NCBI GenBank assembly: GCA_024235895.1 | Contig: JACKLM010000010.1 | Coordinates: 1 to 49,205 of the forward strand | DNA length: 49,205 nt | DNA from: Burkholderiaceae bacterium | GTDB lineage: Bacteria; Pseudomonadota; Gammaproteobacteria; Burkholderiales; Burkholderiaceae_C | Direction of reading: 5' to 3' | Shown here: piece after piece, positions 1-7,821 of the stretch | Numbering within the stretch: the first letter of the stretch is position 1 | Layout of the letters: every line of letters begins with the position of its first letter | The notes under the pieces: generated by a model | Told to the model about the DNA's origin: nothing | The model's input: the letters and a program-made list of their open reading frames with translations, nothing else | The model's database searches: none | Program-made: the position numbers and the translations under genes

Positions 1-1
1 T

Positions 2-337
2 GGTGACCCGCGCCTCACGCCGGACATTGACGCTACATATCGAAGAGCGACGGGCGCGGTTCGTCAGGCTCCTCTTCCAGTCGCTCCACCGGGACAACCT
101 GCGCCCGAACCAAGCGACGCTCGCCAGCAGATTCAGACGTCGTCGGACGACCTCCGTGGCCGGGCTGCTGCTCGACGGCAAGAGTTCGATGACGAGCGGA
201 GCCCCGGGCGCGCCGACGACGGCACGATTTCCCCACGGCAGTCGCTGTTCAAAGGCACCGCAAGGCAAGTGGCCCGGGACGCAGCCGAGACCTTCCAAGA
301 TGCCAAAGACGCGGTGAAGGGGATCATCAAGAGGTAG
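2..337 (+). CDS. C-terminal part of an unidentified protein, truncated by the window edge
   Basis: A frame open from the left edge ends at TAG 335-337. It reads GDPRLTPDIDATY near the edge, then a Pro/Ala/Gln-rich stretch, then an acidic-basic tail ending DAKDAVKGIIKR. There is no start codon, so only about 111 C-terminal residues are visible. The composition is hydrophilic with alternating charge and a possible amphipathic helix at the end (TARQVARDAAETFQDAKDAV), which reads more like protein than shadow frame. It converges on the small membrane protein gene at 338-658, and its last base abuts that gene's stop. Proximity to the integrase suggests element cargo, for example a mobilisation protein, but no family is recognised. 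Confidence 0.45.
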   Translation, partial: GDPRLTPDIDATYRRATGAVRQAPLPVAPPGQPAPEPSDARQQIQTSSDDLRGRAAARRQEFDDERSPGRADDGTISPRQSLFKGTARQVARDAAETFQDAKDAVKGIIKR

Positions 338-658
338 TCAATCGGGCTCGCGCGATGGCGGGTCCCCTTCAGGGGGCTTCATGAAGGGCGGGTGTCCCTT
401 GTCGCGCCAATAGTTGGCCGCGAGGTCCTCGGAAGTCACGCCGGAACCTGGAATGGGATTGCCTGTGAGCGATCGAGACACCTGCCCCCGCCCAATCTTG
501 AGCAGCGCACCGCCCACTGCAGCCCCCACGAGGGCGCCGACCGCTGCGAGGACAAGCCGCGTGGCCAAAGCTTCGTCCTGCCCTATCGCCCACCCGGCCA
601 GGGCACCCGCAAGGACAAGCACCAAGAAGGCCAGCATTCGCATTTGAAGTGAGGTCAA
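338..658 (-). CDS. small two-helix membrane protein of unknown function
   Basis: The 106-residue product starts at TTG 658; ATG codons at 643 and 637 would shorten it by 5 or 7 residues, and no strong Shine-Dalgarno decides. Residues 7-26 (RMLAFLVLVLAGALAGWAIG) and about 32-54 (ATRLVLAAVGALVGAAVGGALL) are two hydrophobic segments, the second rich in Gly/Ala like a glycine zipper. The C-terminal half is soluble and ends with a Trp/Pro-rich stretch (NYWRDKGHPPFMKPP). It lies between the partial frame at the edge and the integrase, so it is probably part of the same integrated element. The family is not recognised and the function is unknown. Confidence 0.6.
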   Translation of the reverse strand: MTSLQMRMLAFLVLVLAGALAGWAIGQDEALATRLVLAAVGALVGAAVGGALLKIGRGQVSRSLTGNPIPGSGVTSEDLAANYWRDKGHPPFMKPPEGDPPSREPD

Positions 659-785
659 CTCAAGCTCACGGAAAACAGTGTCCTAGCCTTCGAGCTTCAC
701 GCTGTTGCAGCCTGTGTCCGAAACGACCTTTGAGGGCCAACACCTGAGCCGTCTCTGGTCGGTCCAGAGGGAGCCTACACAAACA

Positions 786-2060
786 TCAGACTTCCGTGGT
801 GCTCTCCCGCGTGGGCTCGCAGGGCACAGCGGGACGCCGCCCCGGAGTGCGGCAGTTCTTCAAGGAATCCAGGTAGTCGGCCCAGGCGCTCATCATGTCG
901 CGCCGCTGTTCGATGAACTCCGCCCTGTCGTAGGCAGCGCCCAGCGGGCCGGACTTCCCATGTGCCAGCTGGGCCTCGATCACGTCCGGCGCCACGTTGA
1001 GCCGCTCCACCATCACGGTACGGGCCATCGCCCGGAATCCATGGGGAGTCATCGTCTCGTTGTCGAAGCCTAGCCGGCGCAGGGCAACGCGGACCGTGTT
1101 TTCGCTCATTGGCCGCTTGGCACTGATCAGGGACGGAAACACGTATTGCCCTCGGCCGGTCAGCGGCATCAGGTCCTTCAGAGCGTCTACAGCCTGGGTG
1201 GCGAGCGGAACCAAATGCGGCCTTCCGTTGATCTTCTCCCGCTTTGTCCGCTTCATCTTGGCGGAGGGTATCGCCCACATCCTTGCCTCGAGATCCAGCT
1301 CGGCCCACTCCATCTGCCGGATGTTCCCTGGACGCTGGAAGAGCAGTGCCGACAGAAGCAGTGCCGCCCGGGTGACGGGGTGACCGTGGTAGCCGTCGAT
1401 CGCGCGCATCAAGTCGCCGACCTGATCCGGTTCGACGATCGCCGAGACGTGCCTCGTCAGCACCGGCTTCAGTGCGCCGCGCAGATCCGAAGCGGGGCTG
1501 CGCTCACAACGTCCGGTCGCGACGCCGTATCGAAACACTTGCCCGCAGGCTTCCAGCAGAGAGTGAGGCAGTTCGCGCGTGCCACGTGCCTCGACGCGCC
1601 GCAGCGTCTGCAGCAGCATCGGTGCGCCGATCTGGGAAAGCGGAAGCTTGCCCAGCCAGGGGAAGATGTCCTTCTCGAGGCGCTCCATCCAGCGCTTGGC
1701 GTAGTGATCGCTCCAGCCGACCTTCTTGGTCGCGTGGAACTCGCGCGCGGTCACCTCGAAGCTGGCGTTGGCGTCGAACCGGGAACTGAGGCGATCGACC
1801 TGCCTTGCGAGTACCGGGTCGGTGCCTGATTGGTGTTGCTTCCGCGCATCGTCTCGAGCGGCGCGAGCATCCTTGAGGCTGACCTCAGGGTAGCAACCCA
1901 AGGAGAGGCGCTTCTCTTTGCCGTCGAAGTAGTACTTCCAGAACCAGCGCTTGGACCCGGCGCCAGCAACTTCGAGGTAGAGACCACCTGAATCGGTCAC
2001 GCGTGCGCGGGCTTTGCCCTCTGGGCAGGACGCATTCTTGCACTGCTTGTCGGTGAGCAT
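786..2060 (-). CDS. P4-type tyrosine recombinase / integrase
   Basis: This is a site-specific recombinase of 424 residues. Residues 1-87 form the DUF4102 arm-type DNA-binding domain (SGGLYLEV, KRWFWKYYFDGKEKRLSLG). Residues about 100-190 are the SAM-like core-binding domain. The catalytic domain carries R243 (FQRPGNIR), H340-x-x-R343 (HGFR), H367 (AQLAHG) and nucleophile Y377, so all recognisable catalytic residues are present. ATG 2060 is preferred because GGAG lies upstream (2074-2077 region) and the DUF4102 domain begins there; an in-frame TTG at 2078 would add six residues. The gene points away from tRNA-His, whose 3' end is 173 bp upstream, the usual arrangement for elements integrated into tRNA genes. 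Repeated TGTTCCCCTA boxes around its start suggest arm sites and autoregulation. Confidence 0.93.
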   Translation of the reverse strand: MLTDKQCKNASCPEGKARARVTDSGGLYLEVAGAGSKRWFWKYYFDGKEKRLSLGCYPEVSLKDARAARDDARKQHQSGTDPVLARQVDRLSSRFDANASFEVTAREFHATKKVGWSDHYAKRWMERLEKDIFPWLGKLPLSQIGAPMLLQTLRRVEARGTRELPHSLLEACGQVFRYGVATGRCERSPASDLRGALKPVLTRHVSAIVEPDQVGDLMRAIDGYHGHPVTRAALLLSALLFQRPGNIRQMEWAELDLEARMWAIPSAKMKRTKREKINGRPHLVPLATQAVDALKDLMPLTGRGQYVFPSLISAKRPMSENTVRVALRRLGFDNETMTPHGFRAMARTVMVERLNVAPDVIEAQLAHGKSGPLGAAYDRAEFIEQRRDMMSAWADYLDSLKNCRTPGRRPAVPCEPTRESTTEV

Positions 2061-2120
2061 AGGGGAACAGAACTCCAAATGGCATGACGAACGCCATTTG
2101 TTCCCCTACATGTTCCCCTA
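2060..2120. repeat. integrase arm-type site cluster (TGTTCCCCTA boxes and inverted repeat)
   Basis: TGTTCCCCTA occurs as tandem direct copies at 2099-2108 and 2111-2120 (12-nt period) and once inverted at 2060-2069, where its last base is the A of the integrase ATG. An inverted repeat, CAAATGGC (2076-2083) and GCCATTTG (2093-2100), lies between them. P4-family integrases bind short repeated arm sites next to att and often repress their own promoter. The position fits, but binding is inferred. Confidence 0.6.
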
Positions 2121-2232
2121 CTTGCGCTGCACTGCCGTGGGACGGCAGGAACCTTCCTGACTCAAGCGACTGGCTAAGTCGTTGATTTGGCGGGAAGTTC
2201 GGTCCGGCATGGGACCTGATGAAACGCTGGGA

Positions 2233-2260
2233 TGGGGTGGCTGATGGGACTCGAACCCAC
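2233..2260. other. probable attachment site in the 3' end of tRNA-His
   Basis: The tRNA-His 3' end, including its encoded CCA, faces the integrase. Tyrosine integrases of this class usually recombine within the 3' part of a tRNA gene and restore it. The matching repeat would lie beyond the left window edge, so the core cannot be delimited here. Confidence 0.35.
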
Positions 2261-2309
2261 GACGACCAGAATCACAATCTGGGACTCTACCAACTGAGCT
2301 ACAGCCACC
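2233..2309 (-). tRNA. tRNA-His (anticodon GTG)
   Basis: Read on the minus strand, G-1 (2309) and a seven-base acceptor GTGGCTG pair with CAGCCAC. D-arm GCTCAGTTGGTAGAGT, anticodon arm CCAGA-TTGTGAT-TCTGG and T-arm GTGGG-TTCGAGT-CCCAT follow. The discriminator is C73, matched to the extra G-1 that defines tRNA-His, and CCA is encoded (2235-2233). The adjacent integrase suggests this gene is the integration target. Confidence 0.97.
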
Positions 2310-2375
2310 GCAGAGCCCGGAAGTATACCGCCCGGAGCCTGTGTGACCGGCGAGTGCCGCCCGGTGGCAAGACCC

Positions 2376-4277
2376 TCAGTCGGCGCCTTCGCGCACCGCC
2401 GCCGGTGCCGTGATCCTGACCTTGTGACGCTGCTCGAGCGCCGCCAGAACCGCCCGCTGCTCGGCACCGGCCCAGGCCTGGGCATACTGGGATCGAAGCG
2501 CCGCCGTGCCGCCGGCCGCTGCGGGGTCGCGCGGCAGCACGCGCAGCACGCGCAGCACCGCATAGCCCTGCGCGCCGAGGTCGACCCCGAGCGCAGCGGG
2601 CAGCGCGTCGGGGTCGGCGCGCAACGCCGCATCGACGATCTCCCGCGGCTGTCCCTGCAACTGCACGCGCGACACCGTCACCGTCGTCGGCAACGCGGCT
2701 TCGGGGTCGGCGCGCAGGCCCGCCAGACGCTGCGCACCGGCCTCGCGTGCCAGCGCCGCGGCGCGTTCGGCGACCAGCGCGGCGCGCACCTCGCCGCGCA
2801 CCTCGTCCAGCGCGCGTGTGCGCTCGGGCCGGTGCTCGACCACGCGTGCCGACACCAGCGTATTGGGCGCGACCTCGATCGCATTCGTGTTGTGCCGGCG
2901 TCCCAGCGCGTCGTCGCCGAAGACCGCGTCGAGCAGCGCCTGCGACGCCAGCGTCCCCTGCGCATCGGGCGCGGGCTGGCGGCCGACCGTGGCCGTTTTC
3001 GGCTCGAGCTCGAAACGCTCGATCGCCGGCTGCAGGCTGTCGGGCTGCTCGTAGACGACGTTGGTGAACTGCTCGGCGGCCTCGGCGAAGGCGCGCTGCG
3101 CCAGCTGCTGCCGCACCTCCGCCTCGACCTCGCCACGCACCGTCTCGAACGGCGTGCGCTCGCCACCCCGCACCTCGTCGAGCCGGATCACGTGGTAGCC
3201 GAAGTCGGTCTCGACGACCGGACTGATCTCGCCCGGCCGCATCGCGAACACGGCGTCCTCGAACGGTTTGACCATCGCGCCGCGGCCGAAGAAGCCGAGG
3301 TCGCCACCGCGCGTGGCCGACCCCGGATCCTGCGACTCGGCGCGCGCCAGCGACTCGAAGGCCGCCGGGTCGCGCCGCAGCTTGCCCAGCATGGCCTCGG
3401 CGCGTTCCTTGGCCTTGCCGCGGTCGGCGGCCGGCGCGTCGGCGTCGGCCTGGATCAGGATGTGGCGCGCACGACGCTCCTCGGCCCGCGTCCAGCGGCT
3501 CGCGTTCTCGTCGTAGTAGCGGCGCAGGTCGGGCTCGGCGACCTCGATCCCGCGGCCGAGCGCATCCAGCCCCAGCTCGACGTACTCGATGCGCGCCTGC
3601 TCCGGCGCGCGGAAGCGCCCCTCGTTGGCCTTGTGGTAGGCCTGCAGTTCGTCGTCGGTCGGCTGCACCCGGTCGCGGAAGTCCGCCGCATCGAAGCGCT
3701 CGACCTGCAGCTCGCGCTGCTGCAGCAGCGCGTCCAGCGCCGCCGCCGCCACCGCCGCCGGCGCCACCACGCTGCGGGTCACGCCGCCGAGCACCTGCTG
3801 CATGCCGTACTCGGTGCGCAACTGCTGCGCGAACAGGTCCGAGCTCATGCCTTGCGCGGCGAGCAGGTCGCGGTTGACGCTGCCGTCGGGGTTGCGCCAG
3901 TCCGCGAACTGCGGGTCGCTGACGAACAGCCGCTGCAGACGCTGGTCGGTCGGGAACAGGTGGCGCGCGTTCGCCTCGGCCAGCAGCACGCGCTCGCGCA
4001 CCATCGCGTCCAGCGTCTCGCGCTTCATCTGCGGCGTGTCGAGCAGGCCGACGTCGACGCCAGGCATCTGCTGGCGCAGCCGGTCGATCGTCCGCTGGTG
4101 CGCCAAGTCCCATTCGCCCTGCGTGATCTTGCGGCCGTCGACCTGCGCCACCGCCGCATTGGCCGCATCGGTGAAGCTCGAGTAGCCCTGCAGGCCGAAG
4201 AAGACGAACGACGGGATGATCAGCAGCACCACCAGGCCGAGCATCAGCTTGGAATGCGTGCGGATGAAATCGAACAT
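2376..4277 (-). CDS. ppiD: membrane-anchored periplasmic folding factor PpiD (SurA-like peptidyl-prolyl isomerase)
   Basis: PpiD is anchored in the inner membrane and assists newly exported proteins near the Sec translocon. The 633-residue length is typical. Residues 1-10 are cytoplasmic, 11-30 are a single membrane helix (LMLGLVVLLIIPSFVFFGLQ), and about 35-200 form the SurA-like chaperone domain. One parvulin domain runs from about 271 (RHILIQ) to 372, with the usual GGDLGFFGRGAMVKPFE and FGYHVIRLDEV motifs. The C-terminal part has a second, weaker SurA-like segment. It lies downstream of hup and tRNA-Val on the same strand, matching hup-ppiD order elsewhere, but a terminator at 4352-4376 probably separates it from them. 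A promoter within 4278-4350 is expected but not obvious. Confidence 0.95.
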   Translation of the reverse strand: MFDFIRTHSKLMLGLVVLLIIPSFVFFGLQGYSSFTDAANAAVAQVDGRKITQGEWDLAHQRTIDRLRQQMPGVDVGLLDTPQMKRETLDAMVRERVLLAEANARHLFPTDQRLQRLFVSDPQFADWRNPDGSVNRDLLAAQGMSSDLFAQQLRTEYGMQQVLGGVTRSVVAPAAVAAAALDALLQQRELQVERFDAADFRDRVQPTDDELQAYHKANEGRFRAPEQARIEYVELGLDALGRGIEVAEPDLRRYYDENASRWTRAEERRARHILIQADADAPAADRGKAKERAEAMLGKLRRDPAAFESLARAESQDPGSATRGGDLGFFGRGAMVKPFEDAVFAMRPGEISPVVETDFGYHVIRLDEVRGGERTPFETVRGEVEAEVRQQLAQRAFAEAAEQFTNVVYEQPDSLQPAIERFELEPKTATVGRQPAPDAQGTLASQALLDAVFGDDALGRRHNTNAIEVAPNTLVSARVVEHRPERTRALDEVRGEVRAALVAERAAALAREAGAQRLAGLRADPEAALPTTVTVSRVQLQGQPREIVDAALRADPDALPAALGVDLGAQGYAVLRVLRVLPRDPAAAGGTAALRSQYAQAWAGAEQRAVLAALEQRHKVRITAPAAVREGAD

Positions 4278-4351
4278 CGTGGAGGCCCGGTCGATAGGGC
4301 GCGCCGGGGCGGCGCGCGTGGCGAGACGATGAGGCAGCGCAGCCAGAAGGC

Positions 4352-4376
4352 AAAAAGGCGAACCGCGGTTCGCCTT
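4352..4376 (-). terminator. Rho-independent terminator after hup/tRNA-Val
   Basis: A perfect 18-bp palindrome GGCGAACCGCGGTTCGCC (4357-4374) is followed on the minus strand by five T residues (4356-4352). It lies between the tRNA-Val 3' end and ppiD and would end hup/tRNA-Val transcripts. Confidence 0.8.
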
Positions 4377-4473
4377 GCCCTGCTTGCGCGCCGATGCGTG
4401 TCGGAGCCGAGTTTAGCCGAGTCGCCGCTCGGCCAGGGCGCTCGCACGCGGCGCGCCCGTGCGCGCGGTGAAC

Positions 4474-4549
4474 TGGTGGGTGCTGACGGTCTCGAACCGC
4501 CGACCTACGCCTTGTAAGGGCGCCGCTCTACCAACTGAGCTAAGCACCC
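4474..4549 (-). tRNA. tRNA-Val (anticodon TAC)
   Basis: On the minus strand the acceptor GGGTGCT pairs with AGCACCC. The D-arm is GCTCAGTTGGTAGAGC, and the anticodon arm GCGCC-CTTACAA-GGCGT gives anticodon TAC for GTA/GTG codons. The T-arm is CGGCGGTTCGAGACCG, the discriminator is A, and CCA is encoded (4476-4474). It lies 49 bp downstream of hup, probably co-transcribed and processed. Confidence 0.97.
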
Positions 4550-4598
4550 GCAGCCTTCCCGGCCGGGAGCGCCCGGCGACGCCGGGCCGCGCGCGGGA

Positions 4599-4871
4599 TC
4601 AGTTCAGGTGATCCTTGAGCGCCTTGCCGGGACGGAACTTCGGGATCTTGGCCGACTTGATCTTGATCGTCGCGCCGGTGCGCGGGTTGCGGCCGCTGCG
4701 CGCCGGACGCTTGGTGACGGTGAAGGTGCCGAAGCCGACGATCGAGACGCTGCCGTTCTTCTTCAGCGTGGTCTTGACACCGCCGATCAGCGCGTCGAGC
4801 GCGCGCGCGGCCGCGGCCTTGGAGATGTCGGCCTGCGTGGCGATGTGTTCGATCAGTTCGGTCTTGTTCAC
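4599..4871 (-). CDS. hupB: DNA-binding protein HU
   Basis: HU is a nucleoid protein that bends DNA as a dimer. The 90-residue product has the standard length. It starts at GTG 4871 (VNKTELIEHIA), preceded by GAGGGCAACC; longer frames upstream lack HU similarity. Visible landmarks are the dimerisation helices 3-38, the GFGTF turn (46-50) and the DNA-clasping arm with RNPRTG (61-66), where Pro63 is the intercalating residue. The tail ends IPKFRPGKALKDHLN. A TAGAAT -10 at 5008-5013 on the minus strand may drive it. It is followed by tRNA-Val and ppiD. The beta-type symbol follows from gene order and is less certain than the family. Confidence 0.95.
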   Translation of the reverse strand: MNKTELIEHIATQADISKAAAARALDALIGGVKTTLKKNGSVSIVGFGTFTVTKRPARSGRNPRTGATIKIKSAKIPKFRPGKALKDHLN

Positions 4872-5007
4872 GTCGGTTGCCCTCGTCTGCTGGTCGTCGG
4901 ATGGTCGGAGCGTCCACCGGGGCCGTCGGCAGCGGGGCGGCGGGGCCCGCCTGCCCGCCCCGAAGGACGCGTCGCCGCGCGCGCCACAGGCTCGGATGGG
5001 AGCGGAG

Positions 5008-5013
5008 ATTCTA
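5008..5013 (-). promoter_or_regulatory. -10 hexamer TAGAAT upstream of hup
   Basis: TAGAAT on the minus strand, about 137 nt before the HU start codon. TAGAAT recurs before efp, 6S RNA, rpsU, dctQ and ileS. No clear -35 is seen. Confidence 0.45.
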
Positions 5014-5104
5014 AGCACTCCACCCGCGGTCATGGCCGGTCGCGCGGGCCGCGCAAACACGGTTGACAGCCGCCGCGTCCGGCCCTAGGACGCTGACGCG
5101 CGCG

Positions 5105-5671
5105 TCAACGCCCCTTGGCACGGATCTCGGGCAGCGCCCGGCGCAGGTAGTAGACCATCGACCACACGGTCAGCACGGCCGCCAGCCACAGCAGTCCCGT
5201 GCCCCACAGCCGGGTGTCGATCAGGCCGAGGACGACGCCGTCGTACAGCAGAAACGGAATCGCGACCATTTGCACCGTCGTCTTGACCTTGCCCAGCATG
5301 TGCACGGCGACGCTGCCCGACGCGCCGATCTGCGCCATCCACTCGCGCAGCGCGGAGATCGCGATCTCGCGCCCGATGATGATCAGCGCCGCGAAGACGT
5401 CGGCGCGCCCCAGGTGCACCAGCACCAGCAGCGACGCGCAGACGAGGAACTTGTCGGCCACCGGATCCAGGAAGGCGCCGAAGGACGAGGTCTGGTTCAG
5501 CCGCCGCGCCAGCCAGCCGTCGGCCCAGTCGGTCAGCGCGAAGGCGACGAACAGCACCGTGGCCACCAGGTTGCGCGTCGCGCCGTCCAGCGGCAGGTAG
5601 AACACGCCGACGATCAGCGGGATGGCGACGATGCGCGCCCAGGTCAGCAGCGTCGGCAAGGTCAGGAACAT
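5105..5671 (-). CDS. pgsA: CDP-diacylglycerol-glycerol-3-phosphate 3-phosphatidyltransferase
   Basis: PgsA makes phosphatidylglycerol phosphate from CDP-diacylglycerol and glycerol 3-phosphate in the inner membrane, the committed step to phosphatidylglycerol and cardiolipin. The 188-residue protein has about five or six hydrophobic helices. The complete CDP-alcohol phosphotransferase signature is present: D48-x2-D51-G52-x2-A55-R56-x8-G65-x3-D69-x3-D73, seen as DWADGWLARR...GAFLDPVAD. It follows uvrC on the same strand with a 93-bp gap, a common pairing in proteobacteria, so the two are probably co-transcribed. Start ATG 5671 places the first helix directly after the N-terminus. Confidence 0.96.
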   Translation of the reverse strand: MFLTLPTLLTWARIVAIPLIVGVFYLPLDGATRNLVATVLFVAFALTDWADGWLARRLNQTSSFGAFLDPVADKFLVCASLLVLVHLGRADVFAALIIIGREIAISALREWMAQIGASGSVAVHMLGKVKTTVQMVAIPFLLYDGVVLGLIDTRLWGTGLLWLAAVLTVWSMVYYLRRALPEIRAKGR

Positions 5672-5764
5672 GGCGTCCGATTCTGTCCGATCCCCGCGTC
5701 AGGCGCTGCATCGTGCGCGCGCGGCACCGCCGCGGCCACGGCGTGCGTGGCGCCGGCGCATCGA

Positions 5765-7753
5765 TCAGTGCAGCGCACGGTGGATCGCCTCGGCGAGCTC
5801 GCGCGAGATGCCCTCGACCGAAGCCAGGTCGTCGACGCTGGCCGCCGCGACCCCGCGCACGCCGCCGAAGCGCTGCAGCAGCCGCGCTCGCTTGCGCGGG
5901 CCCACGCCGGCGATCTCCTCCAGCGCGCTCGCGCCGGTGCGCACGCGGGCGCGACGCGCGCGCATGCCGGTGATCGCGAAGCGGTGCGCCTCGTCGCGGA
6001 TCTGCGCCACCAGCATCAGCGCCGCCGAGTCGTGCCCCAGCCAGGCCTTGGGGCGGCCGTCGGCAAAGACCAGCTCCTCCAGCCCGACCTTGCGCCCCTG
6101 GCCTTTCTCCACGCCGACGATCGCCGACAGGTCCAGCCCCAGCTCCTCGAACACCTCGCGCGCGACGCCGACCTGGCCGCGCCCGCCGTCGACGAGAACG
6201 AGGTCGGGCATGCGCGCGCCAGCGCCGCCGCTGCCACCGGCCGCGCCCTCGGCGAGTCGGGCGTAGCGCCGCATCAGCACCTGGCGCATCGCGGCATAGT
6301 CGTCGCCGGCGACGACGCCCTCGACGTTGTAGCGCCGGTACTCGGCCGCCTGCATCTGGTGATGCTGGTAGACCACGCACGCGGCCTGCGTCGCCTCGCC
6401 GGCGGTGTGGCTGACGTCGAAGCACTCGATGCGCAGCGCGTCCAGGTCCGCCGCGTCGAGCTCCAGCGCATCGGCCAGCGCACGCGTGCGCGCCTTCTGC
6501 GAGCCCTCCTCGGCCAGCAGCCTCGCCAGCGCCAGCTCGGCGCCCTTGGCCGCCATTTCCAGCCAGACGCGCTTCTGCTCGCGCGGCTGGTGCAGCGCGC
6601 GCACCCGGACGCCGGTGGCGGCACCGAGCGCGTCGACCAGCGCCTCGTCGACCGCGTGGCTGAGCACCAGCGTCGGCGGCACCGGCTGGCCGACGTAGTG
6701 CTGGGCCAGGAAGGCCTCCAGCACCTGCACCTCGGCCGGCGCGGCCGCGAGCGCGGTGGCATCGTCGACGTGCGACGGGAAGTAGGCCCGGTCGCCGAGG
6801 TGGCGGCTGCCGCGCACCATCGCCAGGTTGACGCAGGCGCGCCCGCCAGCCACGCGCACCGCCAGGATGTCGACATCCTTGTCCGCCGCCGACAGGCTGC
6901 TCGCATCGACCGCCTGCTGGTGCAGCACGCGCGACAGCGCGCCGATGCGGTCGCGCAGCTCGGCCGCCTTCTCGAACTCGAGCGCCTCGGCCCAGGCCAT
7001 CATCTGGGCCTGCAGCTCGGCGACGACCTCGTCGGTCTGGCCGAGCAGGAAGCGCTCGGCGTCGCGCACGTCGCGCGCATAGTCCTCGGCCGTGACCAGC
7101 CCGACGCAGGGGCCCGAGCAGCGCCGGATCTGGTACAGCAGGCAGGGCCGGGTGCGGTGCGCGAAGACCGTGTCCTCGCAGGTGCGCAGCCGGAAGACCT
7201 TCTGCAGCAGCTGGATCGTCTGCTTGACCGCCCACGCATTCGGGTAGGGGCCGAAGTAGCGGTGCCGGCGGTCGACGCTGCCGCGGTAGTAGGCCACGCG
7301 CGGGAAGCGCGCCGGCCCCGCCTCGTCGCCCTGCCCGGTCGCGCCGCCTCGGCGGCGCGCCGCGGCGCCCTCCTGCGAGGGCCCGGTGATCTTCAGGTAG
7401 GGGTAGCTCTTGTCGTCGCGAAACAGGATGTTGAAGCGCGGCGCGAGCGTCTTGATCAGGTTGTTTTCCAGCAGCAGCGCCTCGGCCTCGCTGCGCACGA
7501 CGGTGGTCTCGATGCGCGCGATGCGCGCGACCATGCTGCCGATGCGGGTGCCGCCGTGGTCCTTGTGGAAGTAGCTCGAGACGCGCTTCTTCAGGTCGCG
7601 CGCCTTGCCGACGTACAGCACCTGCCCGCCGGCATCGACGTAGCGGTAGACGCCGGGCAGGTGCGGCAGCGCGGCGGCGTCGGCCTGCAGGCGCGTGCGG
7701 CGGTCGGCAGGCGACTCGGTGGCGGCATCGGCGGGCGCTGCGGGCTCGGGCAT
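5765..7753 (-). CDS. uvrC: excinuclease ABC subunit C
   Basis: UvrC makes the dual incisions of nucleotide excision repair after UvrAB damage recognition. The 662-residue product has the N-terminal GIY-YIG nuclease (about 33-112: LPGVYRYV, LYVGKARDLKKRV). Next comes the conserved Cys region (CLLYQIRRCSGPCVG), then the UVR motif that contacts UvrB (about 235-268, LEFEKAAELRDRI). The RNase H-like second nuclease (CFDVSHTAGE, LVLVDGGRGQ) follows, and two helix-hairpin-helix motifs end the protein (EEIAGVGPRKRARLL, DDLASVEGIS). A short Gly/Arg-rich insertion (AAARRRGGATGQGDEAG) sits after the GIY-YIG domain. It is divergent from earP across 68 bp and followed by pgsA. Confidence 0.97.
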   Translation of the reverse strand: MPEPAAPADAATESPADRRTRLQADAAALPHLPGVYRYVDAGGQVLYVGKARDLKKRVSSYFHKDHGGTRIGSMVARIARIETTVVRSEAEALLLENNLIKTLAPRFNILFRDDKSYPYLKITGPSQEGAAARRRGGATGQGDEAGPARFPRVAYYRGSVDRRHRYFGPYPNAWAVKQTIQLLQKVFRLRTCEDTVFAHRTRPCLLYQIRRCSGPCVGLVTAEDYARDVRDAERFLLGQTDEVVAELQAQMMAWAEALEFEKAAELRDRIGALSRVLHQQAVDASSLSAADKDVDILAVRVAGGRACVNLAMVRGSRHLGDRAYFPSHVDDATALAAAPAEVQVLEAFLAQHYVGQPVPPTLVLSHAVDEALVDALGAATGVRVRALHQPREQKRVWLEMAAKGAELALARLLAEEGSQKARTRALADALELDAADLDALRIECFDVSHTAGEATQAACVVYQHHQMQAAEYRRYNVEGVVAGDDYAAMRQVLMRRYARLAEGAAGGSGGAGARMPDLVLVDGGRGQVGVAREVFEELGLDLSAIVGVEKGQGRKVGLEELVFADGRPKAWLGHDSAALMLVAQIRDEAHRFAITGMRARRARVRTGASALEEIAGVGPRKRARLLQRFGGVRGVAAASVDDLASVEGISRELAEAIHRALH

Positions 7754-7809
7754 CGGCCGCGATTGTGCCGCGCAGGCCGCGCGCCGCCGGCGCCCGGCTA
7801 CGCACTCCG

Positions 7810-7815
7810 GATAAT
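7810..7815 (+). promoter_or_regulatory. -10-like GATAAT placed for leaderless earP
   Basis: GATAAT ends 6 nt before ATG 7822. A transcript initiating at the usual distance would start at or next to that ATG; if the next in-frame ATG (7831) is used, the leader is about 9 nt. No Shine-Dalgarno and no obvious -35. Confidence 0.4.
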
Positions 7816-7821
7816 GGCCCG

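Noticed and set aside
2174..2632. Minus-strand frame across tRNA-His
   Set aside because: It covers a tRNA and the 3' end of ppiD in the wrong frame.
4565..4590. GC-rich hairpin after hup
   Set aside because: CCCGGC/GCCGGG can pair, but no T run follows; the terminator after tRNA-Val at 4352-4376 is convincing.
5062..5090. TTGACA with TAGGAC 17 nt later on the plus strand
   Set aside because: It looks like a promoter but would read antisense into pgsA with no plus-strand gene downstream; chance match is likelier.
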